64,000 nt of DNA, from NCBI GenBank assembly GCA_947683625.1, contig CANTUR010000630.1, forward strand, positions 1,426,001-1,490,000. The letters are read 5' to 3'. The notes beneath the pieces are model-generated. The model did not search any database and was not told where the DNA came from. It saw nothing but the letters and a program-made list of their open reading frames with translations. The translations under genes and the position numbers were made by a program. Shown piece after piece: positions 1 to 11,996 of the stretch. The stretch's first letter is position 1. Every line of letters starts with the position of its first letter. The DNA comes from Mallotus nudiflorus (lineage: Eukaryota > Streptophyta > Magnoliopsida > Malpighiales > Euphorbiaceae).

Positions 1-969
1 GGAATGTAAAATTTGAGGAAAGAAAAGAGAAATGGGTGAAAATTTTATTTAGTGGTGTAACATTTGATTTATTATATTCTAAGATACATGAGTAAATTGT
101 GATGAAAGATAAGGTGTTAGTATAAATAATTTATAAGAATATAACTTATGAGAACAAAAGTAATATTTAAAGGTTGATTATTCTTAGAGATATTATAATT
201 GAGAATTTAAGACTAGCTATGAATATATAGTTGATAGACATTGAAGACAATACCGAGTCTACTTAAAACTCTACATCTTTTAGTGAATGGAATTATATAT
301 GTTTCATGGTATAGTAAAATTTTCTTTTGTAATATAGGAGTTGAAACATGATTTAACAAAAAAAATGAATGAGATAGAGTTAAAAGTAATATTCTAAAAT
401 GTCATTTTTAAAAGTCTATATAACATTTCAAAGGTATTCCACTTTGAAGGAAATAGAAATTTTGTGGACAATAGTTGATGATTTAATAGTTTATCGGTTG
501 AGAATATTGATGTATTATATAGTCAATGTTCTTGTACATATTGTATGGTTTAGAGTTAAAATTTGGCTTATTTTGGGGTTGGAATCCGAAAAGTTAGGAT
601 TAGTTTATTGATAAAGTTTGTGGTGACAACCATGGTGAAGACTTCATAATTTTGCAGATGTTGTCAAATCTCATAAGGAATAGGTTTTGAAAGTTATTCT
701 TATAAATGTAGTAATAATTGTCTATATTACTTTAAGGAGTTATATAACATGTAGTATGTATGAATGTGTACAAGGACTACATAGTTAGGGATCAGAATGT
801 ATTATGACATAAAATGATTTCCATAGTTAAAGTAGTTTAGAAGAATCAGCATAAGAAAGAAAAAATATGAGATGACAATATTTAACATTAGTGATTTCCA
901 TCATGGACTAACTATGGTGAGACTCCATAAAAATTTCGAGGAGGAAATTTTTTTTTACGGGGGAAGAAT
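1..969 (+). mobile_element. 3' internal remnant of a Ty3/gypsy (Tekay/Del-like) retrotransposon
   Basis: No intact reading frame is visible in this stretch. It is called from its right edge: a motif close to AAATTTCGAGGAGGAAAT at about 932-950 is followed by a purine-rich tract (GGGGGAAGAA, about 959-968) that abuts the TGTAACACCC start of a long LTR at 970. That arrangement is the usual pol tail, polypurine tract and 3' LTR junction of plant chromoviruses. The rest of the element lies outside the window to the left. The coding part is too decayed to assign domains. Confidence 0.6.
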
Positions 970-3913
970 TGTAACACCCATACCCTAACTATAGGTACAT
1001 TTGTGTTAATTACGCATAGGCTAGTGTATCAGGTCTAGCTATGATTTGTAGTTGATTTAAGAGTGAGAATTTTTAAATTTTGATGACACTCAAAATGAAT
1101 AAAATATTGAGAATAAAAGGGATATGAAGTTGAATTAGAGAAAACGACAAGAACTTAAATGTTAGTAAGAGATGAAAACTCAATTGAAATAATTATTGTC
1201 CTTAACTGAACAATTAGAAGTTCGAGGGTTAATAAATAATACTAGCATTTCATTAAGGGCTAAAGGAGACATCTTTCATTTAAGTCTATCCTAAAAATAC
1301 CCTAGAATCTTCTATAGTGTGCAGCCATAAATTCTAAAGAAAGGACAAAAAAAAAAGCAAAACTAAGAAAGGAGAATAAGAGAAAAAACAAGGGAGAGAA
1401 CTAGGAAGAGTTGTCCATTCTTCAAAGAGAGCTAATTTTTACAAGATGAATTTGGAGGTTTAAAACCATTTCAGGCCATTAATCATCATCCTTGAAGGTT
1501 CTAGAATTTCATTTGGTAAGTATTTTAAGGTTTTTAGTTTATTTAAGTTAAGGTTTTTAAGATCCAGTTTTCAAGTTCATTTTTTCTAGTTTTTCAGTCT
1601 TTGTAATTTGATCATATATTGAGCTAGAAAGCTCCAAATTAAGTGTTATTTGATGATCTGAAAAATGTAAAGAATTATTTAAAATTTTTCCTCTTTGAGC
1701 TTGATCTGATTCAGTCTCTACGTTAGGGTAATAAAAGAAAACATTTAATTTCTCAGTCTATCAGTTTCTTTGAGCTGGTTATAATTCGTTATATATAACT
1801 CTATTTGTGGGTGTCCAATTGGTGTGAAATTTTTATAACATGTTCTAGACATATAGATCTAGGATCAAGAAAAATTTCAGCTCAAAATTCCTTTTCTAAA
1901 ATTCCCAACAATTTTCAAAGTCAACTCTGAAAGCAGTTATTTTAATTATCTGAACCAGGTTTACAGAGTTCATGAGTTAAAACTAGTTTAGATACTTTTG
2001 ACATATCTTGAGATAGGAAACTCAAAATTAAGTTTAGTTTGATTATAAGAAAAATTGAAAGAGTTCTCTAAAATTTATAATTTTGATGAAGATCTAATTA
2101 TGTTTAATAGTGATTTAATATACATTTACTTTTTATTGCTCAATTTGTCCAAGTAATTGAGTTGCTTGTAATGCGACCTTTATAATTTTATTTGTGGTAT
2201 TTGAATGGAAATAAAATTTTTATTAAAAGTACTAAACACAAAGACCTAGGTCTGGTTGAAATTTAAGGTTAAAATCCATTTTCTACATGTCAAAGCGATT
2301 TTTCTAATTTAGGCTTGTAAACAACTATTTTAGAGTACATGAAACTTATTTATGGAATTGAGCTAAATTGTATTTTATGCATATCATTTGGGGGCTCCAT
2401 AGTTAGAGTAGCATGTGGGATTATTATATTGATGATTTATAAATGAAATTGTATTTGTTAAGTGCTAGAAAAGGTAAGGAAAGTACATGTACAAGTTAAG
2501 CAAATTCGATGAATCGGATTTATGTGTTTATAGGTTGTTTTGGTAAGTAGATGTTCAAGCCCTTTAAATCTTTTTATAATAGCAATAAATTGATAATTTA
2601 AATGTTGTTTTATGAACCTAAATTGATATTTTATAATAGTTTCAATTCAGCCTTGTTGATATGTGAATTACATGTTTCAATTTCAAGCTTTCAAGATTTC
2701 AATTTACAAGTTAAATATGTTATTACTATAAGCTTGTTTTGGTAATATGATTTGAGATTATTTTGGATACTTAATAATTTAAATGAGATTATAATCATCT
2801 TGATTTCATTCCTTTAAATTATAATGAGAAGTGGTTTGATTTTGAATACTTTACCGAATTATAAATATGATGGAATTATTTTGATTAATTTTTTCATGAA
2901 AATGGTATTTGGTTTTGTGTATTGCCACCTGTGTGAGATGTGTTGAGACGTGATATGCACATTTAAGATTATGATGGTTGTTATTGCGCAATAAACAACA
3001 AGACACTTGATTGCAGGATGGTGAAGGAAGAAGGATCGTTCTATGCTAATATAGTCAAAGGATTAGCCTTCAAATGTACCTAGAGAGTGATCTTGTGATG
3101 GCCTGTATGTTATGGTCGAATTATGATGCTTATTATAGGGATGGTTAATACATGTGAAATGTAGTATTGATGTTTAAAAAAATATGTGTTTTACTTGGCT
3201 ATACTTTGCACAAGTTTGAAAGTGAGAAAAGATTTAATGTTTTAAGTGGATTATAATATGATTTCAAATACACTATTATTATCATTTGAGAAGTTATATG
3301 TGTTTAGTTTAATCAAATTGTTTTCTGCTTGATATATCTATTCATTTAGTATTTTTGTACTCATTTTACTCTATTTTATAAATATTTTCAGATAGCAGAA
3401 CTTGATAGTTGGTGGTGGATAGAGTTAAGTGAGTGTGAATAAAAGTTTCAGATAAGGTTGGCCAACAACCTCGTTAGAGAAGTCTTATTCCTTGGTTTTT
3501 TAAGCTTATTATAGAAATATTGTAAAAAAGTATATTTTTAAGTTTAAATAACGATGGCTAAGTTATATGTAATATAACTGTTTGGAAATGTATTTTATAT
3601 TATCTTAATATTGTTTTCACTACTATGTTTTTAGTTCACAAGGATTATTATCAATTTATATATTTTTTTACTATTTATAAATATGAATTTACTATTTATA
3701 AATACATATTTTACTATTCATAAATATATATTATTTTAAAAAGTTCTTATTTTTTAAACGTAACATATGAATGAGATTAAACTTTTAAAGGATTTTAATT
3801 TAAATTATTTTTCAAATATAACAATATTTAAAATATATTTAGGCTAAATTAAATAGTTTATTAGTGGTTGATTCCAAAAATATATTTCAGTCTATGTGAG
3901 ACGAGATGTTACA
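970..3913 (+). repeat. 3' LTR (about 2.9 kb) of a Tekay/Del-like gypsy element
   Basis: The block starts TGTAACACCCATACC directly after the polypurine tract and ends GAGACGAGATGTTACA, so it has TG...CA ends and the short inverted repeat TGTAACA/TGTTACA. Long LTRs with these ends are typical of the Tekay/Del clade. The first 5 bases after it are TTCAA; the matching target duplication would be outside the window. The interior is AT-rich non-coding DNA. Confidence 0.7.
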
Positions 3914-4311
3914 TTCAAAACCTAGTCGGGAATGCATATGACAACCTTAGGCTATGTATGATATGTGCCCGACTACTTTCCTAAAGTGGATAGCTACAAC
4001 ACACAAAAATGGCAATCTCCTCAAATGCTTATGGTAGGACTTCTTAATGCAATAATAAAATTAAGACCGAGTAGGAATATACATTTAAACCAAATGGTAT
4101 GTGCATAAGTGGGTTAATGATTAAAAAATAAAAATAAAAAATTTTCTATCCTTTTCTACATGTATAAACTGTGAGTCAGCTAGCGATCCAATTCAACCAT
4201 AAACTTGTTAAATTGAAGCTTAAGATTTTAGACAATGAAAGAAAAATTGTAATCAACCAAAAAAGATAGAAAAGTTTTTACTTATTCTGAATGTGACCAA
4301 TAAAAAAAAAA

Positions 4312-4315
<4 letters not shown>

Positions 4316-4349
<34 letters not shown>
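4316..4349. repeat. (TA)n microsatellite
   Basis: Uninterrupted TA dinucleotides over about 34 bases. Confidence 0.9.
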
Positions 4350-4351
<2 letters not shown>

Positions 4352-4606
4352 CAAATTGATTCGTGGAAGTTATTCAATGGTATTGTATCCAAAATAAATA
4401 AGAATTTTAAATGTTTAAAAGAAATTTTTTAGGCTCAAACTCCTAGAAAACCATTGCAAAATTTTGAAACAAAATCTATCGTAAAAGATTTTTTTCTTCT
4501 GTAGTCCATTAAAAACAACAAATACTCTATAGAAAAGGTAAAGAATTATTATAATAACGATAATAAAATAGAAAAAAAATAATCAAAGAATGCATTCGAA
4601 ACACAT

Positions 4607-5007
4607 AGGGTGAATATTTGGATTATTGTACTGTTTGGACTATTTTTTTTTACTGCATCAAATTAGTCGAATTAAATTATATAAAAATTGAATTTAACCA
4701 AATTAAATTAAATAATCAAACTGAACTTAACTAAATTAAATTAAATTTATAAAAATATTGATTATTGTAATATTTTTGTATTAAATTATTATATTATTTA
4801 AAAAAATAAAAATAAAAAAAATAAAATTTTGGTTTGTTTGGTTATTTTTTTTTAACTAAATTTTTTTAAATATAAAGTCAAACTGAATCAAACTAAATTT
4901 CAACTCAATTTGATTATGTACATACAAAACTAAAATGTAAAAATAAGTAAACCAAACTGAGTAAGTTTGGTTTTCAATTTGGTACAATCAAAAATCTTGC
5001 ACACCCT
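4607..5007. mobile_element. MITE-like element, AGGGTG termini
   Basis: The left end reads AGGGTGAATATTTGG. The right end reads TTGCACACCCT, so the outermost bases AGGGTG pair with CACCCT. Inside both ends are CAAACTGA/TTTGGTT-type subterminal words resembling those of the element at 33772-34179. There is no coding capacity. Flanking 8-mers do not give a clean target duplication, so the superfamily (hAT-like suspected) is uncertain. Confidence 0.4.
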
Positions 5008-6142
5008 ACATTTGACAGAAATGAATTTGTAATTGAATTATAATGAAGACAAATTCATATGCAAAATTAAATAATAAAGATAAGTTAAAATGAAAATAAT
5101 ATATATATATCCGGCCTAATGCGTCTCTTTACACTAAACTATATTTGTGTATATGATTTTATATTATATATTTATAAGTTATAAACAAATTAATATATTT
5201 GCTTAAAAAAACAAATTAATATATTTTAAACATTGATGAAATGTAGCCCAAATACTAAATACATACCTTAAAACATTTTATAAGTAATGTAAAAATTTAA
5301 ATATGTACAAATTCATCTCAAACTCAATCAATCTCATGTATTTTAAATCTATTATTTCCATATGATATTCTCAGTAGAAACGAAAAAAAAAATGCTCAAC
5401 CTCTATTTTTCTCATTTACAACCCTCTTCAATATTAAATCTAACTTCTACATATTTATAAATTAATCAAATTTTAAGTTCATTGTTTTTCAGCATGATAT
5501 TTAATGTGAAAATTTAAAGAAATTTCAAATTAGAATTGTTACAATTATGAATGTATTTCAATATTAAAAAAATACATAATTTTTATTACTAATATTTTAT
5601 AAAAGAGATGACTACACAATTGTAATTTTGTTAAATTTTCAATAATAATAACAAAATTCATATGGGTTCCATAAGCAGTTTAAGTGAAAAATATGTAGAC
5701 ATTTTGCTAAAAAGAGTATCCATCATTTCTTCTTATCATAACTTATCGAGTAATAAAAGATATATACCTTCAACTGTGAAAAGTAAAATTCGAACTTCTA
5801 TCCTTTTACTATAAGAAATTAAACCACCTGTAATAATGTAAAAAATATGTTTCATTCATGCATTTACTCTACAAATCATAATTAAAAAAAAAAAAAACAA
5901 GATTTTGTATACAATTTTATTTGGCAAATGGAAAATGCAATCAAGATTTTCCTTCTCAATTCAATTCATTCCATTTCCATTTCCGTTTCCATTTTGGGTA
6001 CAAAATCTCTTCGTAGTAAAAAATACTCACTAAACGACGCAACGAAAGGCCAAAAAAAACAACCAAAAAAATCAAACGGTGAATGAGATCTTAGCTGGGA
6101 CCTACCTAACAAAGATAATGGACCCGACACTTGCACCACTGC

Positions 6143-6148
6143 CACGTG
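6143..6148. promoter_or_regulatory. G-box (CACGTG) upstream of the nucleotide-sugar transporter
   Basis: The palindrome CACGTG sits in GCCACGTGTA, about 180 bp before the start codon at 6324 and just upstream of a pyrimidine-rich leader (6160-6230). G-boxes bind bHLH and bZIP factors in plants. A function here is inferred from position only. Confidence 0.45.
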
Positions 6149-6323
6149 TACATTTCCTACTATTTCTCTTTCCTCCCCCCCACCTCCACTCAAATACTCT
6201 CTTCCCACACTCTGCTCTCCATTGTTTGTAGTTTCCTGTAACTATTGCTCCAACAGAGCTGCTCTTCTTTCACTATCAAGTTTCAGATATAGAGATACAG
6301 AGTGATCTCGTTGTTGGGTTTTT

Positions 6324-9300
6324 ATGGATTTAGAGAAGAACAATACATTGTTGCCAGTCAACGTTCCTCCCAGTGCCACAGAGGAGAAGAAGAAAAATGA
6401 CTCTATAATGACCAGAAGAGGAGCTTATGCTGCCATTTCTTATATGGCTAGTGCAGGTTCATTTCTTGTTATATGTATCTTTACTTTTTCTGGGATTCTT
6501 TTATTTTGTCTAGTTTCTCTTTGTACTTGGTGATCATCCTGCTGCTGCTTTGTTGATTTATGAATTCATATGATTAGAAATATTTTTTTTAACATGTGTT
6601 GTTAATTTTTGTTGCATGGGAAAGGAAAAACTCTTTTAATCAATTTTGCATTCTTGAATTGTGTCTATAGTGTACTCAGACATGAAATGGTAGTGTTAAA
6701 AAGGCCAGTATTTTGTTTGGACTGTATATATATTTCAGGTACGGTTTAGAAGAAGACAAAAAAGAAAGAAAATTAATGGGGAAAGGGAACTGTGGCAACA
6801 ATTATATTATTGGCTTAGGAAAAGTAATGTGAAAAAAAAAATGGTTCAAGGAGATAAAGTGGTGGGTGGGCCAAAAGATATAGGAATATCTCCTGTATTA
6901 TTGATGCCATGAAGGGACACAAAATAATGAAGCAGTAGAAAGTTTTGAGAAGGATTCAGGGGAGACAAACTGATTTTCAATCACAACAGTCAAGCAACTG
7001 TAACAGTACTGTATTATACTTATATGAGAACAATTTTTTTTTTTTTTGGTATTACTTGTAGCTAAATGAAGATTTTGTTTTTGATGACAGTGGACGAAAA
7101 ATCTGGCAATATGGATTTAGTGTTATTAGTTGAGAAGGGGCATAGGGGTGATAATTAATCAGAATCATGACATGAAGAGATTGTTAAGAATTTAAAGGGT
7201 TTGGAATGAAAAGGAAATAAATTTTGTGGAAGTTAAATTGAAAGTAGGATAAGAAGTAGAGGAAGGGAGGAATTCATGAGTGAGGACATACAGCAGGTTG
7301 ATTGTTGAATCTCTAAGAATCATCAATAAGGAAGTGGAAGTCTAGGATTTTGTTGCTCATAGATGTAGAATAATGTTGAGAATTGAGATGGATGAAAGCG
7401 GGGAATGTGCTTGGACTTGAGTGCGATCATGAGTGCTTGCAGAGGCCATGGTTTTGACAGCTTGATGAATGAGAATGATCCTCCAAGGAAACTGTGCATA
7501 CCTTAGGTTCTATTTGTTTTAGTGAACAATATGCTACTGGGAGAAAATTCCTTTTCTGTAGGTGAAATGTTTTTAATCTGTTTTATGAGTTTCCTCTTAC
7601 AAAACTAACCTCCATTTATATAAAAATGAGAATATGAGAGATGTAAGCCTATTTCTGGGCCTTTAGCTGCTTGCCTGATCTTTTTAGGTTGGTGTGTTCT
7701 TTGATTGATACAAGTTAAGAGCCATTATAACAAAATGATGGTAAAATGTTTAGTATCTAATAGTAGATGTACAATAGAACATGTGCTAGAAAGTGGGATG
7801 ACCTGCCAACAAGTACATATTCTATGAAGGTCATCCTGTCGACTATGAAATCACTCAAATGTTGCCTCTGTGTTTGTGACTATCTGCTGGTTTCTCCAAC
7901 AATGCTTTCCCTGTGATTTCTGATAATTTCATAAAAGAATGCTACGACATTAATCTACTCAATTAAAATTCTCAACTATGCATTGGTTTGATGGTTTTGC
8001 ATGACTAGCCTGTTCATTGTTTGCCCTCTGTTTGGCAGTTCTCTTGGTAATGTTCAACAAAGCAGCCCTTTCATCTTACAGGTTTCAATATGCAAATGTC
8101 ATAACACTGCTTCAGGTATTTCTTTTACTAGTTCAGTACTTCAGTTTCTTGGAATAGCCCATATAGCATTGATTTACTGCAACTACGTTACAACTCTTTA
8201 TCTTTAAGGTTTTGATTGACAATTGGCTGTAAATTGTTTTATAGGCCTGGACTAATTTGGTAGCATTAATTTTCATAAACTAGCACAGTTGATTCATGTC
8301 ATCATTGAATATATTTAAACCAACATAAGTCCATTATCTTCTGCTTATATGTTAAATGTGCAGAATGAATGTAAGGTAGATGCCTGTTATGAACCCACCC
8401 TGACACGACAATTCACCAAATAAAGTTTTATCGACATCTGATTCTTCTCATCAGTTAGAAGAGTCCTTCTTTTTGTATTTTGCAGTTACTGTGCTCCTGT
8501 TTGTTCCTCTATGCAATGAGATGGTGGAAGATCATATCCTTTACAAATGATGATTCGCATATAATGACTTACAACCCAGCAAAATTGGTACCAGTTAGAA
8601 TGTTGCTTCGCACTCTTCCTCTGGCATGTTCATACTTGCTTTACATGGTATGTGTTTGATAGCATAGGATTATTTTTCTTTTCTCTCATGCATACTTTTG
8701 GAGGTGTTCCAAGTTCCAACCTTCCCCTGTTTTTATTTGTTGTGGATAAAGCTGGTTACAATGGAATCTGTGCGTGCCATAAGTGTTCCCATGTACACCA
8801 CCATCAGGCGGACTACTGTAGCATTCACAATGATCGCAGAGTATCTTTTGGCTGGCAAGAAACATTCCCTACGTGTGGTTGGCAGGTAGGCAGCCCTTTG
8901 ATGCTTTGATTTTTTTTATGTATTATTCATATTTTCCTCACTTCCTGTAGCATTTTTAAATCAAATATTTAATCTATCTTTTCTTTCGGTTTAAGCATTT
9001 TTCATCATTTTAATTTTACACAAGTCCTAATTGGTGAAGAAAACACTCTCCATTATAAAATAAAGGTCGTCTTCTGGCTATTGGGCCTCTATTTACATGC
9101 TCATTCTTATGGAATCATTTATTTGATACATGCCACTTAGTTGACACTGAATTCAACTGAACTTAATTTATCCCTTATCCCGAAACAACCAAGATTAGCT
9201 TCACAGATTCTCTTTCAACATAATATGAGCAGAATAGTACTTATTTTGCCTTGTATATTTTCTGTTGCTATTGTTATTGATACTGGTTTCTTTAGTGCAT

Positions 9301-11696
9301 TCACAAATATTTCTAAGTTTCTAATCTCAATTGTCTTACGTGGTAAGATCAAAATCCAAGTTTATTTTGTCAATGAAAATCCTTCATTTTCAAATTGAGA
9401 AACTAAATTGTTAAAGCATATGACAGTCTTTGTTGAAGCATGATTAATGGGTATATGATTTCAATTATTACACCATTAATTGCATCCAACAATGGCAGTA
9501 TGATCTACATTTTTTTTAGCTAATGTTATTTGCAATGGTAAAAACCAAGGATTTCATCAGTGTGGGGATAATAGTACTCGGTGCATTTATTGCTGGAGCT
9601 CGAGACTTATCATTTGATGCCTATGGCTATGCTATCGTCTTCATTGCAAACATCTGCACAGCAGTATATCTTGCTTCAATTTCTCGAATCGGTAGCATCT
9701 TAGTCCTATCACATTTTATTTTTAACCTATCACTGCAAGGTCCAAAACTTTTATTTAGTTCACAATACATTCTCAACTGTTTCAGGTAAATCCAGTGGTC
9801 TCAATAGCTTTGGTCTTATGTGGTGCAATGGTGAGATAACAGGACCAATCAAGATTTATGTAGTTCAGGTTTTTTTTTTTTTTTTTCCAGTTTGACAAAC
9901 TGGACTAACTTCAAATCCTTGCATAATTTGTAGGAATAATATGTGCACCAATTTTGCTTGTTTGGACGACAATCAGAGGAGACCTGGAAGCATCTATGAA
10001 CTTCCCTTTTATAATGTGGCCGGGATTCCAGGTGCTTTAATTTCACAAAATACACTGTATTCTTAAAAGCTTCAAAGTTCAGCTTGATAAATCTGTCTGT
10101 AAAATGCCCATTTTACTGGCTTCCAATCTCCTCTTGCCAGTCCCTTTCACTGCAAGCAATTAAATAAACAGAGGGCTATGTTAGTTAATGTCCTTTTCTC
10201 TGAATGCATGTTTCTGCATTTATTATTATTTTTTTCTAAGCTCTTCATCCTACCTATTCGTGCCCGCTTTTTTATTCTTCTGCTAAGAAAAGGCATCATA
10301 ATTGCCAGTCATTAGCCTAACTGCCAATCTGTACGGCTGCAAAGAACAGCACAATAGCCGATCAAGAGCAGTGCTGATTTTGCGAATTCTTTTGTGAGCG
10401 TCAACCATCTTTTTCCAATGTCATGAACAGTTCACTTTCTATAATGGCATGTGCTATTACCATATTCCTTTTGACTAAGTTCTTTTCAGAAATCATAATC
10501 GTGTAGAATCTTTAGGTATAGTTGTAACCCAATTCATGCTTGCTAATGTGTAGTTTCTCTCAATCCTAAGGAGTGTGTAGCTAGCAAACATAATAAAAGT
10601 CTGCCCCAGATGGGACACCCTAGTTTTAGAAGTTCGAGATTTCTTTCAAGAAAGCATAGATTCAAATGCTAATGGTTCTTTTTGTAGAGGGCGGACCTTT
10701 GTTGTGTGGTTTATTTGATGTGCTAAACAGTATGGTTGAACCCTTTAGAAAAGAGAATTGAGATTCTTCATCTTGGTGCGCATGATCGTTAAACTAAAAG
10801 TTTTTTTGCTAGTGTATTATGTTTTGCTTCATCCAAACTTACTGAGATTGCATTATAACCTTGATGTAACTGTCCGGAACTAGAAGCTAAAGTGATTCAC
10901 CAAAACAACTTAAGGAAAAAATGAAAGTCATAAATATTTCTCCCACCAGCGAGCTGTAAACTATTGGTAAAATCTTGGCATCTAATATATTTTGCATAAA
11001 TATATATTTATACCATTGATACTACTAGCTAGCGAAAGATTGATATATCTAGTCTAAAACTGCCAGATTGATATGTTTTGCAGGTTGTGATGCTTCTATC
11101 ATGTGTCATGGCTTTCTTCATAAATTATTTTGTATTTTTGAATACAACACTGAATTCAGCCCTTACACAGACAATCTGTGGAAATCTGAAGGTGAGTATT
11201 GCCAGGCTTTGTCCTTGTATTTATATTCCTACAGACATGTTACCACAAATTCTACGTCAAACAAACCGATAATCTCTGAAGTGGTTTTGTTGATATGATG
11301 GCTCAACTGTTTGATCAATATTTTTGTCAAAATGACTGCCATAAGTGCTGCTAAAATATCTGCATTGAGCTGTTCTTTAATGGGTCAGAAGTATACAGTG
11401 TGATGCAGCCATGCATAAACCCAATTTCTGAATTTTCCTATTTCCTTTGATTTTGCTGTTGTAGGATCTTTTCACCATTGGACTTGGATGGCTAATATTT
11501 GGCGGGCTCCCATTTGACCTAGTGAGCATCATAAAACTCCTTTTGTTCTTAACTATTCTGTTACTATTTGCACTTCAAACTCATGTCAGCACATAATGTG
11601 AATTTGACTATTTGTTTGCAGTTGAATATTATTGGCCAGTCTCTTGGTTTCTTTGGGTCCTGTTTGTATGCCTACTGTAAAATCAAAGGAAAATAA
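6324..11696 (+). CDS. Nucleotide-sugar transporter, UGNT1-like (drug/metabolite transporter superfamily)
   Basis: Ten coding exons joined by GT-AG introns: 6324-6456, 8039-8115, 8486-8647, 8752-8885, 9561-9691, 9786-9830, 9934-10031, 11084-11191, 11465-11521, 11622-11696, giving 339 aa with no internal stop. The protein is hydrophobic throughout and fits the 10-segment Golgi/ER nucleotide-sugar antiporter fold. Family signatures are MFNKAALSSY, VPMYTTIRRTTVAFTM, GAFIAGARDLSFD, GKSSGLNSFGLMW, LNTTLNSALTQTICGN and FGGLPFDLLNIIGQ. These match Arabidopsis UGNT1 (a UDP-GlcNAc/UDP-GalNAc transporter), as I recall that family. Length is that expected for the family, so the model looks complete. The short lysine-rich N-terminus (about 34 aa) should be cytosolic. 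The C-terminus ends KIKGK, a possible dilysine-like tail. Substrate is inferred from family only. Confidence 0.92.
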
Positions 11697-11984
11697 ATGC
11701 AAAAAAAAAAAAAAACTGCTGCTGTGTATGACGGAGGTAGATTAGACAAATGGCCGATCAACAATTCCTTTATCAGCTGACAAGTTTTGGTTTTGACAGT
11801 GACATAAATTAGAGATGAGGCTGGTATCATTTTCCCGTGCACTAGTCATGCTACTTTTCATGTTATGAGAAGAAGAAGAATTAGGGTTTTTTGGCTTTTC
11901 AATTGTTCTTATGACACAGTGGAGTGATGGACTTGAATCAGTCATTTGTTTATTTATTTGTTGCTTATCTAGTCTTAAGAAATT

Positions 11985-11990
11985 AATAAA
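11985..11990 (+). terminator. Polyadenylation signal of the transporter gene (candidate)
   Basis: AATAAA lies 289 bp after the stop codon at 11694-11696, just before an A-rich stretch at 12006-12028. An earlier AATAAA overlaps the stop itself (11691-11696) and is a weaker choice. Confidence 0.4.
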
Positions 11991-11996
11991 GATTTC

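Larger units (their letters stand above)
3914..6142. other. AT-rich intergenic region with a MITE-like insert
   Basis: No gene is recognisable between the gypsy LTR and the transporter promoter. It holds a TA microsatellite (about 4316-4349), a MITE-like element (4607-5007) and A/T-rich filler. Short open frames here have no codon structure that I recognise. Confidence 0.6.

Noticed and set aside
8652..8909. 85-codon frame overlapping exon 4 of the transporter
   Set aside because: It is an out-of-frame shadow of exon 4. The true frame gives the conserved TTIRRTTVAFTM motif.
6457..11621. U12-type introns in the transporter gene
   Set aside because: All nine donor sites are ordinary GT sites without the GTATCCTT or ATATCCTT consensus.
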